A stretch of 64,000 bases of DNA from Isoetes taiwanensis (GCA_021234155.1 JAJEKV010000095.1:3300621-3364620), one strand, 5' to 3'; shown: positions 46,601 to 60,336, counted from the first letter of the stretch. Made by a program: numbers and translations. Notes: a model not told the origin generated them from the letters alone.

Positions 46601-47640
46601 CGGATTAAATTTATTTGTTGACATTCAATGGCTGCTGCGGATGATGGTGCTGATGAAGCGATGCTCCTAGTGGTAACCTCAAGGATCTGCAGGCATAGAA
46701 AGAAAAGCGGAAAGTCTTCAAGCATGATGCGATTCCGGATGGATTAGATGCACCAGGAAGGAAGAATCGAGGCATTAGGAGAGTGGTTATATAGACAAAA
46801 TTTGCGAGAGACATATCTTAGCGAAGCCTAGGATTATAACTTAGTTAAGTTGTATTCTAATAATTTGCAATAAGAGGCGGAATACCTTCTTTATGAGGTA
46901 GAAAATACATTTTGTTATTACTCAATTCATTATGTAATGGGAATGTCTTAATTATTCTGAGTTAATGAACATTGAGTTTGAGTTTAGGAAGATTGTTGCA
47001 TTGAAGCATTTGTTCTCTCAATCTTATTTGAGGGTCTTATCACAGTTCAAAGGATAGGATCCCTTCAGCAGTATAGATGTCTTTTCTTGATGTTGCAGTA
47101 GTCTGAATGCATTTTGTTAATCTGTAACTAATTTGATGTTTGTTTTTCGAGGGTTGGAATAATGGTAATTGGCCAAAAGGTAGTCAATAGGGGTTCAAAT
47201 CCTCATTCCTTATGTCTAATTCCGTATTGTGTGCTTAGCCATCGAGGGATATTACTATCACCATGCGGGGATGTTACTATCACCATTTAGGTGATAGCAT
47301 GTTCATGCATAAGGTTAACTGTTGCCATTGGGAACAGTACGGATGCTTCATTGGAACCGTCACGGATACCATTGAAGCTGACAATTTCATGCACCATTGA
47401 GGAGCTTGGACTCCACACTCATGGCTTTGCACATTGAAGAGAAATTATCACCATATCTTTCTTAGGGCCCCTTAATTTCTTTGGATTGTGGTGCAATGCT
47501 GCGGGAATAAGGTTTAGAAATCCGTAGCGAGGTTAGGACAACCCAACTTGTAGAGATGTTTGCTATAAAAACTTCATGTTTGGCTTTAGGATCAAAGATG
47601 TAAGCATTCTTTGCTTAAGTTCACCATTCATGGGGCCGCC
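43680..47640. other. Unassigned 4-kb insert in LINE-2'
   Basis: No counterpart elsewhere in the window. Short frames exist (for example 44018-44212 plus and 46156-46371 plus) but none resembles a known protein. A TATAAATAG box lies at 44208-44216, and gatattactatcaccat-type duplication near 47245-47290. Base-level quality looks as poor as in the rest of 39-53 kb, so frames cannot be trusted. Confidence 0.4.
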
Positions 47641-47844
47641 CACCTTCTGATCCGGATGAAGAATTGGATGGCCAGTTACTTGAGACAAGACATCCCTATC
47701 TCCAGAGAAAAGAAAAATGAGACTACATGATGGTATTTCCATCCAATCTTCGATTGTTCATTCTAAAATTGATACCTTGTCTCAATGTTACTGTCATAGT
47801 CAAAGGTCCAAAATGTGGTCTTAAGCTTGATAGAATTATGGGGT

Positions 47845-50800
47845 TATCTGTCTGAGATCGATATAGATGCGATATAATGAGTAGGGTTCTATGATTATTT
47901 TAGAATGCACTTGAAATACATCTGCTGATTAAATAGTAATCTGCGGTTCTAAATGTCATGTAAAATGTGTTATTAATAGGTGAATATATATGCGGTTACA
48001 TTTTATTCTCCAGTTCATTCTTTTAGACTTTTTCTAAGCTGGCCGAGGGGCAAGAGCTGTGAATTGTCGGCGAAGAGGCTGAAAATCCCAATGTACCTTT
48101 TGGCCTGCCACTGATCACCGTTACGCTAGCGGGGAGATTATTGATTAGGCTGCGGTATGGGATTTTCTTCCATTTGTTCCCTTTGCTTTTAGTTGGATTT
48201 GGGTGGAAGAATGATGGAGATCTTATCGCTGTTGCTGAAGTTTGTCACTAAAGAAGTTCCTGCCTTGGCAAAAGGCATCACACATAAGCGGTTTTCTTTA
48301 GATATTATCATTTTAGCTTTGCTTTCTAGCAATGATGCAGCTGACTAAGAAAATTCAGCTTGTAATTAAAATGCCTATCTGCTACATTAGTACGGATATT
48401 GAAACAATATGATGCTTCTTGGATAAATACTTCTTACGATGATTTATGATCAATACATCTTTGAAATGCTTAAATATTGACAAGACATTAATGATAAAGA
48501 AAAGTACTTTTGTTGAAATATTATGATTCTACTGTTACTTTATGGATGAAAAATGCTATATTAGGTACAGAAACATCTGAGGAATGAACAAGTAAAGAAA
48601 TGGGTAAAAGGACAACGTCTAGAGATGCTGGAGTCTGAGTATCGAGGGGTGATAATCTTACCGAGGGATTGGTAGAAATGGATGTAGAATCCTAGGTTTT
48701 ACTAGTTCGGGCTGGGTTTTTAGACCTTCCTCACCTTGAAGATGTCACGGGTGTTGTCCTCTACTGTGTGTTTGCCTTGAGCATTTAAGGCATCCTAAAA
48801 ACAGCTTAGGAAAAGTAAATATATGGTGATTGCATTGATATTTCTAGTAGACAACATAAATGATTTTGCAAAGTTATACTACGTTGGAATATTATTTGCT
48901 ATGCAGGAATGTGATGAGGAAAGAGTGAGGTTATACCACTTACCATGATCTTATATAGAGCACACCAAAATGCAAGATGAGATTATTATGAGGGCTTGAC
49001 ACTTATCGCGATGCGAGTTGAAACCTATAGTTGTCTATATGCCGGAGTTGGCTATATAATTATGTCAATATGATAGCACACAACATTACAGTGGTGCTCT
49101 AGTTGATGCTCTAGTTTCCAAAACTCCATTAACAAGGTATGTTCTTATCTAGAATCTCATACGCTTTAGAATTATGGGACAGGCTTAACCCTGGCGTGGC
49201 GGTGGGGGTTAAAGCTCTCCCCATAGTCCGCAATTGATACTATCAAGGTGTGTTTACCCTCATTCCGGTAGGTGGTAGGGTTTTATTAATGCAAATCTGA
49301 TAATTGATATTCAACATTGTATTGCATTTAATCAAATGAGAATCACCATGGAGTGCATGTTTACCTTTGGGTAAATTCAAGGACCATTATCCACTAGGAG
49401 GCAATGTCATTTCGAGATTATTTGTGTAGGTCCAAGATTAGGGGTACTTATCGAAGCTGGACCTATAGCTCAAGATCTAACCGGATGCATTATTTGACAT
49501 GGCAAAGTTTTCCTAGATGCACAATTACAAGATGTACTTCTACAAATTAGAGCCGAGTTTGTATGTAACTTGTCAGCGTGTAGGTGGGTGGTTTAAAGCA
49601 TGACCGTTTCATTTATTTTTACATTTGTTGCCGTTTGCATTATGAAATGTTAGAATGGTCACAATCCTTTAGGGAGCCATTTTGCTTATCAGAGCTCTAT
49701 AAATTATCTTCAGAGGACTCAACTCACCAGAGAAATGCAAGGCAATGGTCTTTTATGAAGATGAAATATTTGCAAAGTCAAATCCATGGTTCACATTGGC
49801 CGATTAGAGACTAGCGTTGGGGTTTTGGTTGCCCTAACATACATGCTCTTGGCGGCTGCCCTAACATCTTGAGCTCTTGGTAGAATTTGCCTCACATTTA
49901 CCGACTATGGATAGGAAGATGAGAAAGGATATATAGAACCGTATGATCTGGCGATAGTAGGCGATTATGCGGGAATAATATATCACATTAGGTGAGTTGT
50001 GGTAGGTTTAACAGGCCATAGGCTGGGGTTTGAAGGCGGGTCTTCAAAATAGAGGCGGAATGATGTGCTTCTCTAGATGGGGCTAGGAAAAAAAGGAAAA
50101 GTGTAAAGGAAGATTATTTTTAGAGAAAGTGTACACGGATCTGAGTTGCCATCTATATGAGATCCACGAATTGAAATATATGGATGTTTAGCTAGCTCCC
50201 TAGTTATTGCATAATATCACAGTTATAGATAGAGGCCTATTAGAGTGTCTGTGAATCGATATAGATACGATATAATGGTCGGGTTCTATGATTATTTTAG
50301 AATGCTGCAAATACATCTACTTGATTAAATAGTAATCTCTTGCGGTTCTAAATGTCATATAAAATGTGTTATTAATGGGCGTGAGATGTCACCATCACGG
50401 TTAAACATTCTCCGTTCATTCTTTTAGACTTTTTCTTGGGGCAAGAGGCACAATGGGTGTGAAAATTTGAAAATCCCCAATGTACCTTTTGGCCCTTGCT
50501 TACACGATCACCGTTTTATTCTTGATTATTGATTGGTACGGGTATGGGATTTTCTTCCCATTGTTCCCTTTGCTTTTTGTAGTTGGATTTGCATTTGGAA
50601 GAATGATGGAGATCTTGCTCATTTTGTTCTTGAGAGTTTGTCACCCTAAGAGTTCCTGGCAAGGCATCACATAAGCAGTTTTCTTTAGAATATTATCATT
50701 TTAGCTTTGCTTTCTAGCAATAGTCTGTGACTAGAAAAGATCAAGCTTATGAATTAAAATACTATGTCTGCTACATTAGTCTCAGGATATTGAAACAAAC

Positions 50801-53505
50801 TGATGCTTGGATAAATACTTCTTACGTGATTTATGATCAATACATCTTTGAAATGTAAATATTGACGGAACATTAATGATAAAGAGAAAAGTACTTTTGT
50901 TGAAATATTATGATTCACTTGTTACTTTATGGATGAAAAAATCTTTATATTGTTTGGAAACATCTCTGGGAATGAACAAGTAAAATGGGTAAAAAGGACG
51001 ATCTAGAGATGCTCGGTCTAATTATCCCGGTGATAATCTGCCAGGGATTGGCCAAGAGGCGGATCATAGAATCTAGGTTTACTAGTTCCAGTGGGTTTTG
51101 GAGCCACTTCATCTGCGAAGATATACGGTGTTGTCCTCTACCCTATTGGCTAGTTGTATAGGCATTTTAAAAGGCTGTCCTAGGCTGCAACTTAGGAAAA
51201 GTAAATATATGGTGATTGCATTGATATTTCTAGTAGACAACATATTGATTTTCTGAAAGTTAGCACCCACATTAGTTAATTATTATTTATCGGGGCGTAT
51301 GATGAGGAAGAGTGTGAGAGGTTATACCACCTACATGATACTATGGAAACACACCAAAATGCAACCAAGATGAGATTGGCCATGAGGCTTGACACTATCG
51401 CGATGCGGGTTAGCTCTATAGTTGTCTACTTTACATATGCGGTTAGGTACAGCATATAATTATCAATATGATAGCACACAACTTAACCGCAGTGGTGCTC
51501 TGGTGATGCTCCTAGTTTCCAAAACTCCATTAACAAGGTATGTTCTTAATCTAGAATCTCCTTACGCTTTAAATTATGGGATGAAACCCAACCTGTGCTG
51601 TGGCGGTGGGGGGTTAATCTCCCATAATCCTGATTGATACCTATCAAGGTGTGTGTTTACCTCATTCCACGGTGGGTGGTAGGGTTTTATTAATGCAAAT
51701 CTGATAATTGATATTCAACATTGTGTGCATTTAATCAAATGATGATCACCATGGGTACATGTTTACCTTTAGGTAAATTCAAGGACCATTGTCCACTAGG
51801 AGGCAATGTCGGCTGGAATTATTTATTAATAGGTCAATTGGGAATTTTTCCAATCTTGAAGCTGGACTATAACTCAAGATCTAACGGATGCATTATTTGA
51901 CATGGCAAAGTTTTCTAGATGCACAATTACAAGATGTACTTCTAGATTAGAACCCAAGTTGGCATGTAACTTATTAGCATTGGCCAAATGGAGTGGTTTA
52001 AGCATGACCATTTCATTTTATTACATTTTGTTGCAGTTTACCATTATGAAATGTTAGAATGATGCAATCCTTCGGGCATTTGCTTATCTGAGCTCTATAA
52101 ATTATCTTCAAGGACTCAACTCTAGAGAAATGCAAAGGGCAATGGTCTTTTATGAAGATAATATTTGCAAGAGTCAAATCCATGTAGTTCACATTGGCCG
52201 ATGAGAACTTCGCGTTAGGGTTTTGGTTGCCCTAACATACATGCTCTTAAGCGGTACGCCCTAACATCATACGGGCTCTTGAAGGCATTTGCCTCTACAC
52301 GTACCGACTATGGATAAGGAAGATGAAAGGATGTATAGAGCGAAATTATGATCGTGATAGTAGGCAGTTATGCGGGAATCTTAATATATCGTGCTGAGTT
52401 GTAGAAGTAGATTTTAACAAACCATATTTGGGGTTTGAAAGCCAGTCTTCAAAAATAGAGAGCGGAATGATGCTTCTCTAGATGGCCGGAAAAAGAGAGA
52501 AAAGTGTAAAGGAAGAATTGTTTTAGAGAAAGTGCGGATCTCTGAGTTGCCATCTATAACGGATCACGAATTGAAATATATGGATGTTTCGCTAGCTCTG
52601 GTTATTGCATAATATGGATTTATAGATGAGGCTAAGGTGTCACAGCGAGATCTTGATATAAGGTACGATATAATGATGATCGAGGTTCTATGATTATTTT
52701 AGAATCTGCAAATACATCACTGCCGGTTAAATAATGATCTTTACTGAGTTCTAAATGTCATGTAAAATGTGTGTTATTAATGGGCGTGAGATGTCTATGC
52801 AGTTGCATTTTATTCTCAGTTCATTCTTTTAGACTTTTCTAGCGTGAGGGCAAGAGGCACAATGGAATTGTCGGTGAAAATTTGAAAATCCCAATGTACC
52901 TTTGTACCGCACAATCTGGATTTTTATTGCTTGAGTGATTAGTACCCGAGGTATGGGATTTTCTTCCCATTGTTCCCTTTTGCTTTTGTAGTTGGATTTA
53001 GGTTGGAAGAATGATGGAGATCTTGCTCATTTTATTCTTGAAGTTTGTCACTAAGAAGTTCCTGCTTGGCAAAGGCATCACATAAGCAGTTTTCTTTAGA
53101 ATATTATCATTTTAGCTTTGCTTTCTAGCGAAATAGTCACGTGACTAAGAAAGATCAAGCTTATGAATTAAAATCTTATCACCATACATTAGTCTCGGAT
53201 ATTGAAACAATGAAATTAACTACTGGATAAATACTTCTTTTTAATGATTTATGATCAATACATGTAAAGTACTTAAATATTAATGAGAACATTAATGATA
53301 AGAAAATTTTGTTGAAATATTATGATTCTCTCATTACTTTATGGATGAAAAATGCTATATTAGGTTTGAAACATACGAGATGAACAAGTAAAATGGGTAA
53401 AAGGACAACGATCTAGGATGCTGGAGTCTAGTATCGAGGAATTGATAATACTGCGAGGGATTATTAGAGGCAAATGTACAGTCTAGGTTTACTGGATTCG
53501 GTAGG
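47845..53505. repeat. 2.4-kb direct tandem repeat, about 2.4 copies
   Basis: Copies start at about 47845, 50241 and 52634 (period about 2395 bp). Landmarks recur in each: ttctatgattattttagaat, ttatgatcaatacat, and ctttctagc. For the two full copies, acatgctcttg and caagatgtacttct also match. Copies differ by many short insertions, deletions and scrambled patches with few plain substitutions. No long frame is shared by the copies and I recognise no gene. The third copy is cut at 53505 by the poly(T) of LINE-2. Confidence 0.88.
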
Positions 53506-54309
53506 TTTTTTTTTTTTGAAGCGAGATGGTTTTTCATCATTAATTATAGATAAAGGGAACATAGCATGAATGTGCGCATAGAAACACATGAGAAAAAGAT
53601 GATCGACATAGAGCTTCATATTATAGATTATGAGCTCTAGCACAAAAATAGAAGGAATGAGAATGTTAAGAACAATGTGTGCGAAGATAATAAGCTCCCA
53701 AATATGAGCGGAGTTTGATGAAGCCCCAAGTAGATGAAGCGGAAGCTCTGTATAAGCCGAAAAGATTTGCGAAAGTACAATCTTTCGAAAATAAACCAGG
53801 ATAGAGTTAGATAGGAAGCGAGAGGCATATTTAGGAAAAGGCTAGAGATGTAAAAGGCTCATTAGTCCGAGGAGAAGAAAGTGTCATTGAAATAGGCATT
53901 GAATAGATGCTGTGGATGAAGGCCAGTCTTGATTTGGACCCCAATTGTTGAGATGGAAAAGACTTGTCCTTGTCCTCCGAAGTATGTTGAGGGGAACCAT
54001 CACGAGATCAGCTAGGAGTTTGCCAGTTGTAATACATGGTTCTATATCTAATCAAGCTGTCTTCTGTGAGGATGAAGTTATTATTGGCGGAAAAGCCCAA
54101 AAGGCAGTGGATCTGTACCGCTTTACTACTTGAGAAAATGGAATGCCCAAGATCTTCACTCTCTTTCACACTTCTCTGTTGTGTCCTTTCTTCATAGGAA
54201 AGGATTCCATGGAAATAGCCAAATCATTCTTCATGACCTTGTCTTTGGAACCTTGGCTATAAAGTGAGGCGTCATCAAATTCCAGGAAGACTCCTCTCCG
54301 CATAAAAAG

Positions 54310-57300
54310 TTAGATATTCTGAATCATCCAGAGAAAAGCATTAGAATCCACCACATTTAGATTGGAAGCAAATAAATTATAGTGACCCCTAAAAGCGCCA
54401 TGATTCTCCCAGTTCCTGTCATTGTTAGCTCCAATGTTTTTGTTTTTATGAGCAGTGGCAATAGTCTCAAAGTCAAATTGGAAGTTCATCTTAATCCAAA
54501 AAATAGAGGGCCTTTTCTTCCCAAACAATACACGGTTTCTAGCTTTCCAAATATTCCACAGAGCAATGAAAATTACTGTGTTTTTGAAGCTATCATTGTT
54601 TTGGATGAAAGAAAGAAAATTTCCATCATACAAAATACCAAATTTATCAGCAATCCAATTCCAGAAACCAGACAACTTGTCACAGCAAAAGATATGAATC
54701 ATATCTTCAACAGCATTACATCTTAAAGGGCAATTAGCCATAATATTTGGATATCTCTTAGACATAGAATGTAAATTGTTAAGACTGCCATTAGCAACAA
54801 GTTATATGAAATAGGAGATTTTAGGAGGGCAATAAGAATTCCAAACATTCTTGAAAAGAATCTTAAGCTGATCATGATTAATACCCCATTTAGCCATTGC
54901 CTTGCTGTCTATAGGACCAGAGGCTATGCTTGATAAGAGAATAAACCTTTCTATCAGAGGAGGTACCTCTAATAATGTTTTTTAAAGCAGTCCAAGAGAT
55001 AATTCTATCTCCAACAAACAGATCTCTGATGAAGTAAAGCCCAGCATCATGCCATTTCTTACAAATTTTGGGATGCTTGATGGCCAGAAAAGTAGAGTTT
55101 TGATCAGCTAAGATAGGGTTCCAAAAAATAGGCATATCACAATGAAGCATATCAGCAGAGATGAACTGAAAATGCTGAGAGATGGAATTCCAAGCTTTAA
55201 TCATATTGCTCATTAGAGGAGAGGTGTTGGGAGCAGTTTTCAGATGAGTGAAAGCAGAATTAGGCAATAAGTGATGAATAGATGGGTGACTAGAAGGACG
55301 GCTTTGGTTGATCCAAAATCTGACAAATTTGTAGGTTGGAGATAGATTTCCATAAATAGCCTTCCAGACAAATTTACCTGCAAGAGATTGAGCTTGGAGG
55401 AAGAGGTTTTTGCAGCCAAGACCTCCAAAACTTTTTGGTTTACATATGGAGTTCCAGTTAACAAGATGACTACATTTCCAAATGAAATTCCTGATAACTT
55501 TCTCTAGCTCCATGTAAACACATTTAGGTGCAACAAGAGCAGTGGAGAAATACACATGAGAGCTTGTAAGGACAGAATTTGCTATAATGGTCCTGCCAGC
55601 TAGAGTGAGGTAATTCCTGTAGTTATTCAGTTTTTTATTTATTCTTTGAATAATAGGATCCCAAAGACCCTTTAAGCTATGATCTAAAGATAAAGGCATC
55701 CCCAAGAGTTTAGTAGCTTGACCAGATGGGAGAACATTAATACCAAGCAATTGATGATCAGGAATATCTCCTATAATAAGGCTTTTGCTGATATTAAGAT
55801 AGATACCAGAAGCAGCTGAGAATTTATTGATTACATTAAGGAAGCAATCAATATTGGCCAGATCAGCATGAAGAAATGAGAAGGTGTCATCAAAGATATT
55901 GAAGCATAGTAAGATAATCATCTGAGTCTGGAAGCTTAAGGCCTCTAATTAAGCCCTTATCCTGATAATAGAAAATGACTTTGGATAAAAGTTCAGCTGC
56001 AACCAGGAAAAGATATGGGGCAAGAGGGCAACCTTGCCTAACACCACAAGATAAAGAGAAGAAGCCTGAAAGCACACCATTAATAAGAACAGCAGACTTA
56101 GATCTCAGATTTAGACCAAGAATAAGATTAATGAGCTTAGGATGGAAACCAAGTTTAGCCATAGCAAACTCTAGGAAATCCCATCTAACTGAATCAAAGG
56201 CTCTTTTGAAGTCCAGCTAAGAAGAATGCAATTTTGATTAGAAATTTTATTCCCTCCATAGCAGCCACATAATTGTCAAGAATATATCTATTAGGAAGAA
56301 AGGCTGATTGACTTGGACTAATATTTCTCTGCAAGAAGCTGTTAATTCTGAGAGCAATGATCTTGGCACACAACTTATAGGTAGTATTGGTAAGAGAAAT
56401 GGTAAGAGAATTTACAGGGATGATCAACTTTTGGAATCAAAGAGATGAAACCACTAGCAATGGAGGTCTGAAGATAATCATTATTCCAAAATTCATGAAC
56501 CATGGAGGTAAGATCAGATTTGAAAATATCCCAGAACTTAATATAGAACTCAGCAGGTAAGCCATCTGGCCCAGGAGATTTACCCTTGCTGAAGGAAGAC
56601 AGAGAGGAAAGAATTTCTTGCTGAGAAGGAGGAGTAACCATGGAATCATTCATCACTTCAGGAGCAGAAGGTAAAATATTATTCAGTATATCTTTAAAAT
56701 TATTTGCCTCTACCAAGTCATTAGGTGGAATAGGTTTATTCTGGAAAATGTCCATATATTTCTGCTTGAAAAAAGTGACAATGTCAGAATGAGAAGACAG
56801 CTTGGTACCATTGTCATCAATCACCTCAGATATAGAATTTCTCAACACTCTACTCGTAGCTACCCTAAAGAAAAATTTAGAGCTACCAGAGTCCATTTTA
56901 TTGGTGTACTTTATCTTACATCTGATAGCAGAGCCCTTGGCCTCAATCTCTTCGATGCTTCTAATTTTTCTTTCCAAAAACTCCTCACCTATCTGCAGAT
57001 TTAAATTTGTAGGATCCTGCTGAAGTAAAGATCTGATATCTTTCATGAACATTAGAAGTTCATTTCTTTCCTCACAGCAATTAAGGTGCATGGTTTTAGA
57101 CCATGTTTTAATCCAGGACTTCACAGCTTTAATTTTAGAGTAGAAGGTATTCTTTTGCTGCCTATTCCCATTATTAGCAGCTAAATTATTCATTCTCTCA
57201 GTTAGATCCTCATAGAAGGCAACAAATTGAGAGCAGAAGTTCTCATTGTCTAAAAGAGAGATATTGAATTTGTAAGGAGTACTTCCTTGCCTCTGGATTT

Positions 57301-58021
57301 TGGTGACATGAGAAGTGTGAAGAAACTGAGTTTGATGATCAGAGATAGAGGTTCCTTCATCACTAGAAACATAACCATTGTCCCAGAAAGAGGTGGCAGG
57401 GTTGGACACATAAAATCTATCCAAAGTGCAGTAGACACGGGCTTTGTCTTTCTGTTTATTGGACCAGGTATAAGTAGCAGTGGAAGATGGGATGTAAATC
57501 AGACCATTGTCATTTAAAAGAGAATCTCAGGCCTGTTTTTCAGATCTAGTCATATTGATCTTATTCCCTAACTTTAATTCCCAGGAGGGTGTATTATTAA
57601 AGTCACCAGCAAGGATCCAATTATCCAAATTTTGGGTGCATAACCATGAATTAATCTCATTCCAAACAGGTTCTCTATCACTTGGGGAAGTAGGAGCATA
57701 GACGTTAACAACCCCAAAGATGGAATTGGAAATGGAGAGAATGACAGCTTGCCAAGTTTTAGAGGGACCATTATGAATAGAGATATGAGTGATATCACTT
57801 TTCCATATTATGGCAAGACCACCACTAGTTCCAACAGACTCAATCCAAACAGAGGAGGAGTTTGGGTGGATCCATTCACCTAGATTGCTACATTCAAAAG
57901 ATGGCAACTTAATCTCTTGAAGAAGAATTATGTCAGCATTGTATAACTTGATCTGAGCAATGGCTCGTCTCCTTTTAAGAGGACCTTTAATGCCTCTAAG
58001 GTTCCAGGATAAAATCTTCAT
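54310..58021 (-). pseudogene. LINE-2 ORF2 (endonuclease-RT)
   Basis: The likely start is the Met of MKILSWNLRGIKG at 58021; the endonuclease continues with LLQEIKL and LAGDFNNTP. An in-frame TGA at 57527 interrupts it; the same frame resumes to 56375. RT signatures: SPGPDGLPAEFY, SLTNTTYKLCAKI, FLPNRYILDNYVAAMEG, GVRQGCPLAPYLF, and FDDTFSF at the usual FADD site, reached only by changing frame. At least three frameshifts fall between 56430 and 55900. The C-terminal zinc-binding segment (CPLRCNAVEDMIHIFCC) is at 54765-54310 in another frame. Confidence 0.88.
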
Positions 58022-58056
58022 ATCCAAAAAAGAAGGAGAAAGGGCAAACAGGGAAG

Positions 58057-60336
58057 TCAAATTCTGGATATTTTAGATTTCTTTTTGCTCCTGGTATTTT
58101 GGGCAGGAGTCTTATTCATACCTGATAGGGTCTTCCCTATGTTATTCCTGGCCTTTTTAGCAGGTTTCTTACTAGGAAGATCAAAATCAGGCTTAGATAA
58201 ATTAACTGTGCTATCAATAAGATAATCCTCCTTACTCCAATTTTCTTTATCATTTACATAATCTTCACAATCACTATAGTCAGAGCAACCACCAGGATAA
58301 AAGTGAAACATAGAGTTATTATCAAGAGTATTTAATAAGATAGAATGTAATACTTGCCTTGAATTTTCTTGAAGCTCCACTTGCTCTTGTTTATCCTCTG
58401 GAGTCTCAGGAACATAGTCAGAAGTAGCTATCCCTTTGAGCTCAGTATGTTTAGAGAGATCTTGATCTGCTGTGTCATGAACCATTTGCATTTGCAAGGA
58501 AGCTAGCTGATCTGCCACCTTACTAGATATTCTTGGAGGACTGAAAGGTTCTTCCACAATTGGTGAGTCCAGATCAATGAGGGATGGGAGAGAGAACTGA
58601 ATGGGAGGAATGAGAGGAATAAAATTATGTGCTATGGCAGTCTCAGAAGGAATTGATGGTGGAATGGCAGGTGGAGGCAAACATTCTCTGCTCTTATCTA
58701 AATCTAAATCTAGATTATTGTTTAGGTCAGATAATACCTGAAAAGGATTTTGACAATCGATATGCAGATCAGTTTGATCAGTTTGATGTTGAACCTGATT
58801 ATCTTGATGATGCTGATTATCTTGATGTTGCTGATTATCCATGAAAATAACATCATTGGTTTGAATTGTGGGTTTAGTCAAACCCATACCCAAATGATCA
58901 GGAGGCACATTAGAAGGTACTTTTAGCTGGGACAGACTTGCTGAATGAGTGGAAGAAGTCTGTGAAATCCTTGGAGTAGGATTCATCTTTTGCTTAGCTT
59001 TGCCTTGAGATTTCATAGTTAATGACCCATCTTTGCTTATGTTTTTGATGGGGAAGTCCATTAGACTGTAGGAGCATTGACCCTTATCTTGACTTTTGGC
59101 ATCCTTGATGATGTTGGTCAATGTCAAACATAGATCATGAGTGGCTTGTTTTGCTTTTTCTGGTATGACCCCTTTGACCAGAAGTTTTGGTTCCCCAATT
59201 GTAATTCCATTACTTCTCTTATATGAGAAGGAGTTGTCTTCATGACTTTTATCTTTGGCTTTCAATTGATCCCTTGCTGCTTTTTGTTTCTGAATCCTCT
59301 TGTAGCTGCCATTTACCTTTGTCCATTTGAAATTCTCATTTTCTGGCAATTTCTGAAATGCTTCCAACTCCTTGATGCTGTTTTCCTGAGTAACATTCCC
59401 ATTGGATGACTTTTCCTTTACTTTACCTCCATTATTATGAGGGAGATCCCCTGTTTTTTCACCTGCATTCCCATTCAATCTGCTATCTTGCTGAAGTTCT
59501 GCTGATGATTTACAATCTGAATACCATAAATGTCTTTGAAAACATTTTTGGCATTGGGAAGGCAATCCAGACCATCTAAGAGCTAATGATGATTCTACTC
59601 CAAAGGCATCTTTAAAAGGAATTGAGAGAGGGATATCTTTGGACAGGTCTAACTGGACAAAGGCTCTTGGAGGTCTCGAAGGGGAGTATTCAGTAGAAAT
59701 GTAGGTACCAATTGAATTGAAAAGAAGCTTGAAGCATTCTTCATCCCAATATATAGGATTAAGACCGAAAAGGGATGTAGAAGCAATACAAAGATTATTC
59801 ATTTGGTCCATATCAAGTTTCGGGTGCCATTTCAGGAAGGTTAGCTGTGAGGTCTCAAATGTCAAGGGACCATAGTTTAGAAAGAAATTTGTTGATCTGG
59901 CATTCCCACATTCAATCATGATATAGGGAAAGTTGAGCCAGTAAACAGCTTGGATTATGATCCCTTTGTTTAGGTTAAGCAGATAACCCCATAATTTATC
60001 AAGCTTAAGACCACATTTTTGGACCTTGACTATGACAGAACATTGAGACAAGGCATCAATTTTAGAATGAACAATCGGAAGATTGAGAGAAATACCATCA
60101 TAGAGTCTCATTTTTCTTTCTCGCAGATAGGGATGTCTTGTCCTTTGCAATCTGCCATCCAATTCTTCATCCGACTGTATTTCCTGGTGCCGTCTTGTAA
60201 CTCCATAGGGCCGGGGGACTTGAGTGATTGGGTCGAGAGGATGCAGAATTCCCCTATGATCAGGATCAGCAGACAGATTATCCCAGAACGGGACTTTATG
60301 CGAGATTGGGTCCATTGCAGAGTCGACTGGAAGCAA
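58057..60336 (-). CDS. LINE-2 ORF1, open, nucleic-acid binding
   Basis: A 759-codon open frame ending 35 bp before the ORF2 start. The first about 300 residues contain a DUF4283-like fold region and end in a CCHC-like knuckle, CQKCFQRHLWYSDC. The rest is long, polar and Gln/Asp/Ser-rich (QHQDNQHHQDNQ stretch) with a basic tail (KKPAKKARNN, TRSKKKSK). The first Met of the frame is at 60336; MDPISHKVPFWDN seven codons later is a plausible alternative. ORF1 proteins coat LINE RNA. This is the longest intact frame in the window with credible coding character. The partner ORF2 is broken, so autonomous activity is unlikely. Confidence 0.75.
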   Translation of the reverse strand: MLPVDSAMDPISHKVPFWDNLSADPDHRGILHPLDPITQVPRPYGVTRRHQEIQSDEELDGRLQRTRHPYLRERKMRLYDGISLNLPIVHSKIDALSQCSVIVKVQKCGLKLDKLWGYLLNLNKGIIIQAVYWLNFPYIMIECGNARSTNFFLNYGPLTFETSQLTFLKWHPKLDMDQMNNLCIASTSLFGLNPIYWDEECFKLLFNSIGTYISTEYSPSRPPRAFVQLDLSKDIPLSIPFKDAFGVESSLALRWSGLPSQCQKCFQRHLWYSDCKSSAELQQDSRLNGNAGEKTGDLPHNNGGKVKEKSSNGNVTQENSIKELEAFQKLPENENFKWTKVNGSYKRIQKQKAARDQLKAKDKSHEDNSFSYKRSNGITIGEPKLLVKGVIPEKAKQATHDLCLTLTNIIKDAKSQDKGQCSYSLMDFPIKNISKDGSLTMKSQGKAKQKMNPTPRISQTSSTHSASLSQLKVPSNVPPDHLGMGLTKPTIQTNDVIFMDNQQHQDNQHHQDNQVQHQTDQTDLHIDCQNPFQVLSDLNNNLDLDLDKSRECLPPPAIPPSIPSETAIAHNFIPLIPPIQFSLPSLIDLDSPIVEEPFSPPRISSKVADQLASLQMQMVHDTADQDLSKHTELKGIATSDYVPETPEDKQEQVELQENSRQVLHSILLNTLDNNSMFHFYPGGCSDYSDCEDYVNDKENWSKEDYLIDSTVNLSKPDFDLPSKKPAKKARNNIGKTLSGMNKTPAQNTRSKKKSKISRI

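Larger units (their letters stand above)
42590..47845 (+). mobile_element. LINE-2', 5' part, twice interrupted
   Basis: 42590-43680 and 47640-47845 match, in order and inverted, 61225 to about 59990 of LINE-2 (5' leader, then ORF1 start). Examples: ctttgtcctctaaaacttaa at 43415, catcctctcgacccgatcac at 43563, gagacaagacatccctatct at 47684 and gtcttaagcttgatagaatt at 47819. About 3.96 kb of unrelated sequence separates the two parts. Homology stops at ggggttatctg, where the 2.4-kb repeats begin. No EN or RT part exists on this strand. Confidence 0.75.

Noticed and set aside
47845-53505. Organellar (plastid or mitochondrial) origin of the 2.4-kb repeat
   Set aside because: I found no recognisable organelle gene in any copy. 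The base quality is too poor to judge further.
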